A stretch of 64,000 nucleotides of DNA from NCBI GenBank assembly GCA_009840005.1, contig VXOR01000025.1, forward strand, positions 48,618 to 112,617, read 5' to 3'. Both the position numbers and the translations under genes were made by a program. The stretch comes from Gemmatimonadota bacterium (GTDB taxonomy: Bacteria > Latescibacterota > UBA2968 > UBA8231). The notes under the pieces are model-generated. The model was not told the DNA's origin. It did no database searches and worked only from the letters and a program-made list of their open reading frames with translations. Positions 17,430 to 26,706 of the stretch are shown piece after piece (position 1 is the first letter of the stretch; each line of letters starts with the position of its first letter).

Positions 17430-18814
17430 TGAAGACGCTTTTTGACCAATATCGCCGCGTGCACCTCGTCGGCATTGGTGGAGCGGGCATGGAGGGCTTG
17501 GCCCGGCTACTCGCCGCCAAAGGCTGTGTGGTAAGCGGCTCGGATCTGGCCGACTCGCCCAGCGTTGCGCTGCTGCGCCAAGAGGGATTCATCGTCGCGG
17601 TGGGGCACGATGGACAGTTCGTCCAAGGCGTGGATCTAGTGGTGTATTCGGCCGCCGTACCGGCTGACAATCCCGAGCGCCAAGCTGCCGTGCACGAGGG
17701 CATTCCCACGGCGAGTCGGGCCGAGGTGCTGGGGGAACTGTCCCGCGCACCGTTGACCCTCGCCGTAGCTGGTACTCACGGTAAGACGACGACTGCTTCG
17801 ATGGCAGCGGCGATCTTGCGCCGCGCTGGCCTCGATCCCCAGGTCTTGATCGGGGGTTGGATCAACGGGCGACCGCAGGCCGAAGTGGGAAGTGGCGAGG
17901 TCTTTGTAGTGGAGGCCGACGAATTTGCTGGCGGCTTCTTGCACCTGTATCCGAGTTTGGCCCTCGTGACAAGTATAGACGCCGAACACCTCGATTACTA
18001 CGGGAGCTTGGAGGCTCTTGAACGGGCTTTCGGCCAATTTCTCGCGCGCCTGCCCTTCTGCGGTCGCAGCGTGCTGGCCGGGGATGGGTTGGTCGCAGAG
18101 CGGGTGCTGGCCGACTTGCAGCGCCCTCATCAGACCTATGGCATGGCCGGTGACAACGACTACCGGATCGCCGAGCTCGAAGAGCGAGCTTGGGGCAGCC
18201 GGTTTGCCCTGTGTTTCGACGGGCAAAAGCTGGGCGAGATCGAATTGCAGGTCCACGGCGTCCACAATGTCCGCAATGCCGCTGGAGCCGCCGCGCTGAC
18301 TTGTGCGCTACAGGTGGAGTTCGCCGTGATCGCCGACGCTTTGGAGCAATTTGGCGGAGCCGATCGGCGCTTTCAGTGCAAGGGGGAATTCGCTGGCGTG
18401 CTGGTCGTGGACGACTATGCCCATCATCCGGCTGAATTGGCGGCGGCCTTGGCTGCTGCGCGGCAGAGTGGTCGCCGAGTAGTCGCTGTCTTCCAACCCC
18501 ACCTGTACTCGCGCACCCGCGACTTGGCAGGGGCTTTTGCCCACGAGCTAGCGGTGGCTGACTACGTGGTGCTGGCGGCGGTCTATGCCGCGCGGGAAGC
18601 CTCTCTGCCCGGTGTGGACTCCGCGATGATCGCGGAAGCCATGCGCACCAACGGGTACAAAACCGTGGCATACCTGCCGGACCGAGAGCAACTCGTGGCC
18701 CATTTGGTGGATATCTGTCGTCGGGGCGACTTGGTGCTGGTCATGGGAGCTGGCGACATTGGCGAGGTGGCTGGGGAGTTGATCGCGGCTTTGGCCGCCG
18801 GAGAGCACTCGTGA
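17426..18814 (+). CDS. murC: UDP-N-acetylmuramate--L-alanine ligase
   Basis: A 462-residue Mur ligase that adds L-alanine to UDP-MurNAc. It has the N-terminal dinucleotide-like loop VHLVGIGGAGM, the ATP loop VAGTHGKTTTASM, EADEFAGGF, the VDDYAHHPAE motif and FQPHLYSRTRD. ATG 17426 overlaps the ftsW stop; a TTG at 17420 and an ATG at 17429 are alternatives. The stop overlaps the GTG start of ftsQ. murB and ddl, often next to murC, are not present. Confidence 0.95.
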   Translation: MMKTLFDQYRRVHLVGIGGAGMEGLARLLAAKGCVVSGSDLADSPSVALLRQEGFIVAVGHDGQFVQGVDLVVYSAAVPADNPERQAAVHEGIPTASRAEVLGELSRAPLTLAVAGTHGKTTTASMAAAILRRAGLDPQVLIGGWINGRPQAEVGSGEVFVVEADEFAGGFLHLYPSLALVTSIDAEHLDYYGSLEALERAFGQFLARLPFCGRSVLAGDGLVAERVLADLQRPHQTYGMAGDNDYRIAELEERAWGSRFALCFDGQKLGEIELQVHGVHNVRNAAGAAALTCALQVEFAVIADALEQFGGADRRFQCKGEFAGVLVVDDYAHHPAELAAALAAARQSGRRVVAVFQPHLYSRTRDLAGAFAHELAVADYVVLAAVYAAREASLPGVDSAMIAEAMRTNGYKTVAYLPDREQLVAHLVDICRRGDLVLVMGAGDIGEVAGELIAALAAGEHS

Positions 18815-19614
18815 ACCGCCAGAAGACCAAGGCGCGCAAGAAGTCGCAGCGAGGTCAATCCAAGGCCCGCGGGCTTTGGATTGCGCTCTTAATTTTGGCC
18901 ACGGGCAGCACCTTAGCGGCCTATCAAGCGGCTACCTACTTTGGCCAAGCCTCCTACTTTGGTCTCAAGGCCATTGAGGTGGATGGGTTGCGGCGACTCA
19001 GTGGGGAAGATGTACGCGTCGCCAGTGGCCTTGCGGCTGGTAGCAACATTTTCGCCATCGACTTGGCCGAGGTCGTACAACGGCTGGAAGCCATGTATTG
19101 GATCAAGCGGGCTTTCGTGGTGCGCAAGCCACCCAACCGGATTGCCGTCGATATCGTCGAGCATCGCCAAGTGGCTTGGATCGATTTGGGCCAGACCTAC
19201 GGGATAACGCCCGATGGCGTCCTGCTTCCGGTAGGTAGTACGGATGTCCCGCCCCGAAATTTGCCCGTCATATCCGGGCTGTCCGTCCGCGGCGACTCGC
19301 TACAGCCGGGCGTGGCCGTGTCGGACTCTGCGCTATTGGCGATACTGCGCTGGTGGGAGGAAGCCACGGTTGCCGATGCGGAATTTTGCCTCAACGTAGC
19401 CGGCATCCAGCCGATGTCCGGGGCGAGCATTCGCTTGCAGATGGCTGGTGATGGACTCGAAGTGCGCTTGCCGGCCAACGAGGCCGCCCACCGGCTCCGC
19501 ACCATTCGCGAGTTGATGCCGCGCGTCCATCAAAGCCATCCCGATCCGGCCTATATCGACTTGCGCTATGCCGGCCAGATGGTAGTAGGCAAAAAGAAAG
19601 CAAAATCGGGATGA
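18811..19614 (+). CDS. ftsQ: Cell division protein FtsQ
   Basis: A 267-residue bitopic protein. It has a basic cytoplasmic N-terminus (KARKKSQRGQSKAR), one transmembrane helix (about 22-41), a POTRA domain (about 50-118, FGLKAIEVDGLRRLSGEDV and KRAFVVRKPPNRIAVDIVE) and the FtsQ beta-domain. FtsQ links FtsBL to the divisome and carries the POTRA fold used in protein contacts. The GTG start overlaps the murC stop (GTGA), and the end overlaps ftsA (ATGA), so the segment is tightly coupled. Confidence 0.92.
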   Translation: MNRQKTKARKKSQRGQSKARGLWIALLILATGSTLAAYQAATYFGQASYFGLKAIEVDGLRRLSGEDVRVASGLAAGSNIFAIDLAEVVQRLEAMYWIKRAFVVRKPPNRIAVDIVEHRQVAWIDLGQTYGITPDGVLLPVGSTDVPPRNLPVISGLSVRGDSLQPGVAVSDSALLAILRWWEEATVADAEFCLNVAGIQPMSGASIRLQMAGDGLEVRLPANEAAHRLRTIRELMPRVHQSHPDPAYIDLRYAGQMVVGKKKAKSG

Positions 19615-20783
19615 ACTGGAGTGAGGAGCACAGCACCATTATCGCCGGGCTGGACTTGGGCACGACTAAGGTCTGCGCTGCCATTGCCGAGCAGGTCGCC
19701 GAGCGGCCCCCGCGGATTATTGGCGTCGGCCAGCACCCCTCAGAGGGGATCCAGCGCGGGGCGATTGTGGATGCCGAGAAGACCGTGTACGCCATTGGCG
19801 AGGCCGTGCGTCAAGCAGAGCTGATGGCTGGAGTCGAAATCGACTCAGTGTACGCTGGCATTTCTGGCGAATACATCGCCAGCCTCAACAGCACGGGCAT
19901 GGTGGCTGTCGGTGGCGAAGGCGGATGGATCGGAGCACAGGACCGCGCCCGCGTGCTTGCTGCGGCCGGCGTGGTCAAAGTGCCGTTTGATCGCGAGGTG
20001 TTGCACGTTTTGCCCCAAGAGTTTGCCGTCAATGGCCAGCGAGGCATTCTCGATCCCGTGGGTATGTATGGAGTGCGCTTAGAGGCCAGTGTACACGTAG
20101 TCACCAGCTCGATTGCCGCCGTGCGAAACATCTGCCACAGCATCCTCCGTGCGGGCGTCGATGTGCGCGGTGTCGTCCTCGGCGCGCTTGCTTCGAGCTA
20201 TGCGGTCCTCAGTGAGGACGAGCGGCAGATGGGAGTCTGCCTGCTTGACATCGGCGGCGGCACGACCGATGTGGCCGTCTTTGTTGGCAAAGGGATGCGC
20301 CACTCAGGCAACGTCGGATTGGGCGGGCATAATGTGACCAACGACATCAGCGTTGGGCTGCGCACCACGCGGGCCGAGGCCGAGCAGGCCAAGTGTGCGG
20401 ACGCGCCCAGCGAGACAGTGGCCCTTATCGTCGAGGCGCGAATGGAGGAGATATTGGCCCTAGCCCGCAAGCAGGTCTATACCGCGTTGCCCCATGCTGG
20501 GCTAGGCGCGGGCATTGTCCTCACGGGCGGGGGAGCGCGAATCACCGGAGCCGTGGCCTTGGCCGAGCGGGTCTTTAACATGCCTGTGCGCTTGGGGGAG
20601 CCGAGCGGGTTTGAGGGGGCCGTAGAGCTAGCTAGCCCATCGTATGCTACGGTGTTGGGTCTGCTCCTGTACGGAATGGAGCAACAGGAGGGAAAAAACC
20701 AAACAGAAGCGCAGGAGCTGGTCGAAGATCCCTTCGATTCAGTGTTCGGGAGCGTAAAAAGATGGTTACAACCACGGGACTAG
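19611..20783 (+). CDS. ftsA: Cell division protein FtsA
   Basis: A 390-residue actin-fold protein that tethers FtsZ to the membrane. It shows GLDLGTTKVCAAIAE (phosphate 1), LLDIGGGTTDVAVF (phosphate 2), GLGGHNVTNDI, the SHS2-domain insert (about 85-160) and the adenosine motif VLTGGGARITG. The C-terminal end (about 375-390, SVFGSVKRWLQP) looks like the short amphipathic membrane-targeting helix. ftsZ follows after 36 bases. Confidence 0.95.
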   Translation: MNWSEEHSTIIAGLDLGTTKVCAAIAEQVAERPPRIIGVGQHPSEGIQRGAIVDAEKTVYAIGEAVRQAELMAGVEIDSVYAGISGEYIASLNSTGMVAVGGEGGWIGAQDRARVLAAAGVVKVPFDREVLHVLPQEFAVNGQRGILDPVGMYGVRLEASVHVVTSSIAAVRNICHSILRAGVDVRGVVLGALASSYAVLSEDERQMGVCLLDIGGGTTDVAVFVGKGMRHSGNVGLGGHNVTNDISVGLRTTRAEAEQAKCADAPSETVALIVEARMEEILALARKQVYTALPHAGLGAGIVLTGGGARITGAVALAERVFNMPVRLGEPSGFEGAVELASPSYATVLGLLLYGMEQQEGKNQTEAQELVEDPFDSVFGSVKRWLQPRD

Positions 20784-20819
20784 CGGCGGTGCTGGTCCCA
20801 AAATCAAGGAGGAGTAATT

Positions 20820-22025
20820 ATGGCAATTAGGTTGATCGATAACGAGCATCGAGCGCGAATTAAGGTCGTCGGTGTTGGTGGCAGCGGTGGCAATGCCATC
20901 AACCGCATGATCGAGTCCGGGATGCACGGCGTCGAATTCGTCGCCGTCAACACGGATGCACAGGCGCTGGAGACCTCGCGGGCTGACTTTCCCATTTGCA
21001 TTGGCAGCAGCGTCACGCGGGGTTTGGGTGCTGGTGCAGACCCAGAGGTGGGACGACAAGCCATCGAAGAAGACCGCGACAAGGTTTCCAAGCAGCTACA
21101 GGACTCGGATCTGATCTTCATCACGGCCGGCATGGGCGGCGGTACAGGTACGGGTGCCGCGCCCACTGTTGCGGAAATTTCCCACGATCAAGGAGCCTTG
21201 ACGGTCGGCATTGTCACCGAGCCTTTTGTAATGGAAGGCTCTCCGCGGATGAAGAATGCCAGGAGCGGGATTGCCGAGCTAAAGGACCAAGTTGACACCC
21301 TGATCACCATAAAAAACCAGCGCCTGCTAGAAGTCTGCGGCCGCGACACCACGCTCCAAGATGCGTTTCTCAAGGCCGATGAAGTGCTGATGCAGGCCAC
21401 GCGTGGTATTTCCGACCTGATTACGATCCCGGGCATGGTCAATCTCGACTTTAACGACGTGCGCACGGTAATTTCCAAGGGTGGGGATGCGATTATGGGC
21501 CTCGGGGAGCACAGCGGCGAAGAGCGAGCCGTAGAGGCCGCTCGCAAGGCGATCAACAGCCCGCTTTTGGAGGATGTGTCGATCACCGGTGCCAAGGGCG
21601 TGTTGATCAATATCGCCGGCGACTCCAATCTCACGCTCTACGAGATCAACGAGGTCATGTCGCTGATCAACGAGGAAACCGGCTCGGATGCCGAGATCAT
21701 CTTCGGTACCGTAATCGACGATAGCTTGACCGAGAACATCCGCGTGACAGTCATCGCCACGGGCTTCAACGTACATAAGAGCAACGAAGCCGAGCCGCTG
21801 GCTCACGCACAAGAGGAGCCGACGCAGCAGGACGTGGAGGCGGATCCTTTGACCATCGGCAGCCCGGTCCTCCTCGGCAATGGCAATGGGGGCACCTCTT
21901 TGGAAGTGCCCACGTATCTGCGCAACGGCCACAGCATTCCTCAGGAGCATCAGGAACCAGTGCGCCCCGCAGTTGGCGATTTGGACATACCCACCTTCCT
22001 GCGCCGCAAAATGAACGCTTCTTAG
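20820..22025 (+). CDS. ftsZ: Cell division protein FtsZ
   Basis: A 401-residue tubulin-like GTPase that forms the Z ring. It has the N-terminal KVVGVGGSGGNAINRM, the tubulin signature GGGTGTGAAP, the T7 loop NLDFNDVRTV, and a variable linker (about 325-385) ending in the conserved tail LDIPTFLRRK that binds FtsA. AAGGAGGAG precedes ATG 20820 and is one of the strongest ribosome sites in the window, fitting the high dosage FtsZ needs. Confidence 0.98.
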   Translation: MAIRLIDNEHRARIKVVGVGGSGGNAINRMIESGMHGVEFVAVNTDAQALETSRADFPICIGSSVTRGLGAGADPEVGRQAIEEDRDKVSKQLQDSDLIFITAGMGGGTGTGAAPTVAEISHDQGALTVGIVTEPFVMEGSPRMKNARSGIAELKDQVDTLITIKNQRLLEVCGRDTTLQDAFLKADEVLMQATRGISDLITIPGMVNLDFNDVRTVISKGGDAIMGLGEHSGEERAVEAARKAINSPLLEDVSITGAKGVLINIAGDSNLTLYEINEVMSLINEETGSDAEIIFGTVIDDSLTENIRVTVIATGFNVHKSNEAEPLAHAQEEPTQQDVEADPLTIGSPVLLGNGNGGTSLEVPTYLRNGHSIPQEHQEPVRPAVGDLDIPTFLRRKMNAS

Positions 22026-22033
22026 GGCAGTTG

Positions 22034-22075
22034 TCGCGCACGGGCGATTTGGCTTATCTTAACACCTGTGCGCGA
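22034..22075. repeat. Inverted repeat between ftsZ and purE
   Basis: TCGCGCAC (22034-22041) is a perfect inverted copy of GTGCGCGA (22068-22075), separated by 26 bases. There is no T run after it, so it is not a classical terminator; a folded mRNA end or an operator are both possible. Confidence 0.35.
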
Positions 22076-22102
22076 TAGAATTCGCAGGAAGGATATTTTT
22101 AT

Positions 22103-22558
22103 ATGGTAGATATTCGCGTTGGCGTAATCATGGGCAGTACCTCGGACGAGGACATCATGCGCAAGGGGGCGGCGGTGCTCGAAGAGCTAGGACTCGGCTA
22201 CGAAATGATCGTATCTTCGGCCCACCGCAACCCCGAGCGCACCGCTACTTGGGCCAGCGAGGCGGCTGGCCGCGGCCTCAAGGTGATCATCGCCGGAGCT
22301 GGTTTAGCTGCGGCCCTCCCCGGAGTGGTGGCGGCGCATACGACCTTGCCGGTCATCGGAGTCCCCATTGCCTCGGGTGCGCTCAATGGAGTCGATTCGC
22401 TCTACTCCATCGTGCAGATGCCGCCGGGTATCCCGGTGGCGACCGTCGGCATTGACAATGCCCGCAATGCGGCCATGCTGGCGGCCCAGATCATCGCCTT
22501 GTCCGACGAGGCGGTTGCCCAGGCCATTGAAACTTATCGCGCACAGTGGAACCCCTAA
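22103..22558 (+). CDS. purE: N5-carboxyaminoimidazole ribonucleotide mutase
   Basis: A 151-residue class I PurE, which converts N5-CAIR to CAIR in purine synthesis. Signature stretches are [42 protein letters not shown] and [30 protein letters not shown] lies upstream of ATG 22103. purK is not adjacent. Confidence 0.95.
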   Translation: MVDIRVGVIMGSTSDEDIMRKGAAVLEELGLGYEMIVSSAHRNPERTATWASEAAGRGLKVIIAGAGLAAALPGVVAAHTTLPVIGVPIASGALNGVDSLYSIVQMPPGIPVATVGIDNARNAAMLAAQIIALSDEAVAQAIETYRAQWNP

Positions 22559-22560
22559 AA

Positions 22561-22653
22561 TTAGTGGTCGGTGGTCAGTGGTCGGTGGTCAGTCCTCGCC
22601 TTGCATCACTGAGGGGGTTGGGTCTGGTCACTGGCCACTGGTCACTAACCACT
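22561..22653. repeat. Intergenic GTGGTC-type repeat with inverted arms
   Basis: A 14-bp unit GTGGTCGGTGGTCA occurs twice in tandem (22564-22591). An inverted, imperfect counterpart rich in CTGGTCACT/CCACT lies at 22624-22653. The stretch fills the purE-kptA gap and could fold into a long imperfect hairpin. It is not a CRISPR: units are too short and there are no spacers. Confidence 0.55.
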
Positions 22654-22681
22654 CTATTTAATTGAAAGGACGCGATGAGCA

Positions 22682-23305
22682 GTGGCCAATACAAGTCGCA
22701 CTTCCAAATTGCTTTCGCTGATGCTCAGGCATCGGCCCGACGAATTTGGACTGGAGATTGATGCTTACGGCTACGCGCCGTTGGATCAGGTAGTACAAGG
22801 AGTACAAGAACGCTACGCAGAGGTAGCCGAAGCCGATATAGTCAACCTCGTCAACGCCCCAGGGCAGTATCGCTTTGAACTGAACGAGTTTGGCATTCGC
22901 GCGCTATACGGACACAGTTTTTTCGTCGATATGGATGGCGAGCCTATGGACCCGCCGCCCGCCCGACTCTACATGGGCACGACTCGCAGCGCCGCCCAGC
23001 GCTTTACCCGCGAGGGCATTTCCCCAGGTGATCGCTACTACGTGCATCTGTCGCTGACGCGCGAGGCGGCCGAGTCGCACAGTCACCAACGCGACACCCC
23101 CTGCGTAGTGGAGATCCTCGCGGCCAAGGCCCACGAGGAGGGCTGTCGCTTTTTTCCCCGCGGCACGGTCGTGCTGACCGAAGAAATCCCAGCCAGTTGC
23201 ATCGGCCCCATCCACGGTAGCCAACAAAAGCCCCTCGACGTCGCCGAGATGCCAGCACCCAGCGGCGTAAGCTACGGTCGCAAGCCCCGGTTTTCGGCCC
23301 GCTGA
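22682..23305 (+). CDS. kptA: Probable RNA 2'-phosphotransferase, KptA/Tpt1 family
   Basis: A 207-residue protein. It opens with RTSKLLSLMLRHRPDEFGLE and continues with KptA landmarks: YRFELNEFGIRALYGHSFF, LYMGTTRSAAQRFTREGI and the FPRGTVVLTEEIPASCI segment. Tpt1 in eukaryotes moves the splice-junction 2'-phosphate of tRNA to NAD+; bacterial homologues retain the chemistry but their natural RNA substrate is unknown. The start is GTG 22682 with GAAAGGA about 11 bases upstream; an ATG at 22675 is out of frame. Around 25 C-terminal residues extend past the usual fold. Confidence 0.85.
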   Translation: MANTSRTSKLLSLMLRHRPDEFGLEIDAYGYAPLDQVVQGVQERYAEVAEADIVNLVNAPGQYRFELNEFGIRALYGHSFFVDMDGEPMDPPPARLYMGTTRSAAQRFTREGISPGDRYYVHLSLTREAAESHSHQRDTPCVVEILAAKAHEEGCRFFPRGTVVLTEEIPASCIGPIHGSQQKPLDVAEMPAPSGVSYGRKPRFSAR

Positions 23306-23315
23306 GAGGGACACC

Positions 23316-23654
23316 GTGAAAAACATCGTGGCCTTTATCAAGCCCTTCAAACTCGACGAGGTCAAACAATCCCTAGCCGCGATTGGCCTCGTCGGCATGT
23401 CCGTTAGCGAGGTGCGCGGCTGCGGTCGCCAGCGCGGCCACAGCGAAATCTATCGCGGTGCTGAGTACCAGCTCGATTTCATGCCCAAAATTCGCATTGA
23501 ATTGGCCGTTGGCGATGGCCAACTCGACGAAGCGGTGGAGGTCATTATGCAGTCGGCTGCCACCGGCGAGGTCGGCGACGGCAAGATCTTTGTCTCTGAA
23601 CTGATCGAGGCCATTCGCATCCGCACCGGCGAAACCGGCGAAAACGCCCTCTGA
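23316..23654 (+). CDS. glnB: Nitrogen regulatory protein P-II
   Basis: A 112-residue PII signal protein that senses 2-oxoglutarate and ATP/ADP. The T-loop HSEIYRGAEYQLDF keeps the tyrosine that is uridylylated in proteobacteria, and the B-loop TGEVGDGKIFV and C-loop IRIRTGE are intact. The start is GTG with GAGAGGG upstream. glnE follows 9 bases after the stop, so PII probably controls the adenylyltransferase encoded next to it. No glnA, glnD or amtB is in the window. Confidence 0.96.
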   Translation: MKNIVAFIKPFKLDEVKQSLAAIGLVGMSVSEVRGCGRQRGHSEIYRGAEYQLDFMPKIRIELAVGDGQLDEAVEVIMQSAATGEVGDGKIFVSELIEAIRIRTGETGENAL

Positions 23655-23663
23655 AGCCCGGTA

Positions 23664-26600
23664 GTGCCCACCGCATTGGAACTGGCCCGTCGCGCTCTCA
23701 CCGCGGACGCGGCTAAAGCCCTTGATCCCCTAGCGCAATTGGGTTTTGTCGATCCGGTCCAAGCCCTAGGGACCTTGGACCGGATCGGTGGTCCGCCGCA
23801 ATCCGCGCCGTTGCCAGCCCTCGCGCTGGCCGAACTGGCTGGGACGGGCCGGCCGGACGAGGGCCTGCGGCAGTTGGTGCGCTTGGCCGTGGCATACGGC
23901 CCGCAAGGGCTTTTTTCTCATTTAGAGGCCGATCCCATTCTGCGTCAGCGCTTGGTGCAGGTCGTGAGCCATAGTACCTTTCTCGCCGACATCTTGGTGC
24001 GCGATTTCGAGTTCCTATTGTGGCTGTTGGTCGAGACTCCGCACTTAGTCGAGCCACTGGATCGGAGAACCCTACGGCAGATTTTGCGTACTGATATCGG
24101 TCATGTCTCCGAATTTGATGAGCGTTTGGAGGGGTTGCGGCGGGTGCATCGGCGCGAGTTTTTGCGCATTGGTGCTGCCGAAATTCTCGGCACCAAGCCG
24201 GTTGCACAAATAGGAAAAGAGCTGGCCGACTTAGCCGACGTGGTGGTTGAGTTGGCCCTTGAAACATGCCAGCAGGACTTGTGGCAGGAGCATGGTCACC
24301 CACTGGCCGAGCGCGGTCGCCCGGCGCGCTTTCTCGTCGTCGGCTTGGGTAAATACGGCGGGCAGGAGTTAAACTACAGCTCGGATATTGACCTAATTTT
24401 CGTATGGGATGGCGAGGGCGAGACCCAGCCTGAGGGGGAGGGAACGCCGCTGGAGAACAGTGAGTTTTTCCGCCGCTTAGGCCAGCGCCTAGTCCACGTG
24501 CTGACCGAGGCGACTAAGGAAGGATTTTTCTACCGCGTCGATATGCGGCTGCGCCCCGAGGGCGCGAGCGGCACCTTGACCCACTCGTTGCGCGCCAGTT
24601 GGAGGTATTACGAGACGCGCGGCGAATTGTGGGAGCGGCAGATGCTGATCAAGGCCCGGCGCGTGGCGGGATCGCGGACGCTGGGGGAGCAATATGCGGC
24701 CATGCTCCGGCCCTTTATCTATCCAGCCCACTTCCACTCGGCACCGCACGAGGAAATCCGCCGCATCAAGGAGCGGATCGAGGCGAGCATCCGCGAGCGT
24801 CCCCGCGGCGAGAACAACATCAAGCTGCAAGCGGGCGGGATCCGCGACATCGAATTCATCGTCCAGTGCCTACAACTGCTCTATGGGGGCATCCAGCCCC
24901 AAGCGCGCAGCCACAACACACTGGCCGCTATTGACCGTTTGGCCGAAGTCATCACGCCTAAAGGCGCGGTGAAGGCGGCCTTGACTGCGGCAGAAGCCAG
25001 CGCCCTAAAAAACGCGTACGAGTTTTTTCGCCGCGTTGAAAACCTGTTGCAAATCGCCTCTGGCCGGCCCGACTACGCCGTCCCAGAAGATGCACAAGCC
25101 TTGCGGGCCTTGGCCTTGGTCATGGGTTATGAAGATGCGCGGGCCTTTAGCGCTGCGCTCGCCGAGCACCGACTGCGGGTGCGTCGGCTGTTTGCCGCGT
25201 TGTTTTACCGTGACACGGCGGCTCCACGCTCGCCGACGTGGCTTTTAGAAGTCGAAAACGGCAGCGCGGCGGCAAAAGCCGACTTGGTGGAGCGGGGCTT
25301 TGTCGATGGGGCTGCCGCACACCGCCGCTTGCAGCGTCTGGTGGCCATGGGCGTGTTGCTGAGCGGGGGACGTGCCCACTTTGAGGCCCTGCTGCCGGAA
25401 CTGCTGAATTCGCTGGCCGCCGCTCCCGATCCAGACCAAGGACTTTTGCGCTTCACCCAGATAGTCGAGGCGTATGGTGCGCCGGGTGCTTTGTACTCCT
25501 TGTTGCAAGAGCACACAGGCTTTCGCACCTTGCTCATTGCCATCTGTGGCTCAAGCCGCTTTCTCGCCGATCTTTTGCGCCGCGATCCAGCCCTGCTCGA
25601 CAGCTTAGTTGGTCAGGCTGGCTGGGGCTTGGAGTCTGGCCCGGCGCGTGGCGATTTGTGCGCCATTGCACGGATGCAGAACAAATCCCTCCTGCGCATT
25701 GGAGCCGACGACCTGATGGGGCTGGCGACCGAGGAGGAGACTTTCCTGCGGCTAACGGAGTTGGGGGAAGACGTGTTGCAAGCGGTCTATCGGCTGGCTT
25801 GGGGGCCGTTGGTGCGGCGGTGGGGCAAGCCGCGCAACCGGCAGGGCCGCGACGTGCGGTTCGCCGTATTGGCCGCCGGTAAGTTTGGGGGCCGCGAGGT
25901 GGATTTTGGCTCGGATTTGGATTTGTTTTTCGTGTACGAAGGCGATGGCAAGACGCGCCGCGGCGTGCCGAATAGCGTATTTTTTACCGAGTTCAGCCAG
26001 CGTCTGATCGCCCTGTTAGCCGAGGGCGGGCTGTATTCGGTGGATGCGCGACTGCGGCCCGAAGGGGCCAGCGCTCCTATGGCCATCTCGCTGGTCGGCT
26101 ACCGCCGCTACTTGGCGCAGCGGGCAGCCACTTGGGAGCGGATGGCGCTGAGTCGCGCCCGCCAAGTGGCTGGCGATGCCGAATTTGGTTCGCGGGTCTT
26201 GCGGTCAATTGAGCGCTTCGTTTACAGTCGGGAAGTAGATGCGGCCTTAGTCGCGCAGATGCAGGAGATGCGCCAGCGGATGGAGCCGCAGGGCAAGCGC
26301 CAAACGCGCATCAACATCAAGCGCGGCCCGGGCGGCATCGTCGATATCGAATTTGTGGCGCAGGTACTGGTGCTCAAGTGGGGCTATCGGGACCGGGACT
26401 TGCGCGTGGGCAGCACGAGACTCGCGCTGCAACTGCTCGTCGAGCAGGGCTATTTAGACTCGGAGCGGGGCCACTTTCTCCTCGACGCGTACGAGTATCT
26501 GCGGGCGGTGGAAAAGGGTATGCGGCTCGCCAGCGAAAGGGCCAGCGACGCTCTGCCGACCGGCCGCGAGTTGGAGATATTGAGCCGTGCGCTCGGCGCT

Positions 26601-26693
26601 AAAGACGTAGCGTCCTTCCAAGACGAGGTGGAGATATGGATGCGACAGACGCGGCGCATATTTTCGACCGTATTCGCCGAATTGACCGATTGA
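23664..26693 (+). CDS. glnE: Glutamine synthetase adenylyltransferase/adenylyl-removing enzyme
   Basis: A 1009-residue bifunctional protein with two nucleotidyltransferase domains. The N-terminal half (deadenylylase) has YSSDIDLIFVWD near residue 238 and the C-terminal half (adenylylase) has FGSDLDLFFVYE near 750. Both are followed by the family motifs RPEGASG or RPEGASA and GGIRDIEF or GGIVDIEF. It is slightly longer than E. coli GlnE (946). GlnE turns glutamine synthetase off or on in response to PII and glutamine, which fits its linkage to glnB. The start is GTG 23664. Confidence 0.95.
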   Translation: MPTALELARRALTADAAKALDPLAQLGFVDPVQALGTLDRIGGPPQSAPLPALALAELAGTGRPDEGLRQLVRLAVAYGPQGLFSHLEADPILRQRLVQVVSHSTFLADILVRDFEFLLWLLVETPHLVEPLDRRTLRQILRTDIGHVSEFDERLEGLRRVHRREFLRIGAAEILGTKPVAQIGKELADLADVVVELALETCQQDLWQEHGHPLAERGRPARFLVVGLGKYGGQELNYSSDIDLIFVWDGEGETQPEGEGTPLENSEFFRRLGQRLVHVLTEATKEGFFYRVDMRLRPEGASGTLTHSLRASWRYYETRGELWERQMLIKARRVAGSRTLGEQYAAMLRPFIYPAHFHSAPHEEIRRIKERIEASIRERPRGENNIKLQAGGIRDIEFIVQCLQLLYGGIQPQARSHNTLAAIDRLAEVITPKGAVKAALTAAEASALKNAYEFFRRVENLLQIASGRPDYAVPEDAQALRALALVMGYEDARAFSAALAEHRLRVRRLFAALFYRDTAAPRSPTWLLEVENGSAAAKADLVERGFVDGAAAHRRLQRLVAMGVLLSGGRAHFEALLPELLNSLAAAPDPDQGLLRFTQIVEAYGAPGALYSLLQEHTGFRTLLIAICGSSRFLADLLRRDPALLDSLVGQAGWGLESGPARGDLCAIARMQNKSLLRIGADDLMGLATEEETFLRLTELGEDVLQAVYRLAWGPLVRRWGKPRNRQGRDVRFAVLAAGKFGGREVDFGSDLDLFFVYEGDGKTRRGVPNSVFFTEFSQRLIALLAEGGLYSVDARLRPEGASAPMAISLVGYRRYLAQRAATWERMALSRARQVAGDAEFGSRVLRSIERFVYSREVDAALVAQMQEMRQRMEPQGKRQTRINIKRGPGGIVDIEFVAQVLVLKWGYRDRDLRVGSTRLALQLLVEQGYLDSERGHFLLDAYEYLRAVEKGMRLASERASDALPTGRELEILSRALGAKDVASFQDEVEIWMRQTRRIFSTVFAELTD

Positions 26694-26706
26694 GGAGGAC
26701 TTAATT

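Noticed and set aside
22561..22653. Possible CRISPR-like repeats between purE and kptA
   Set aside because: Only a 14-bp unit in direct tandem plus inverted arms; no spacers and no cas genes.
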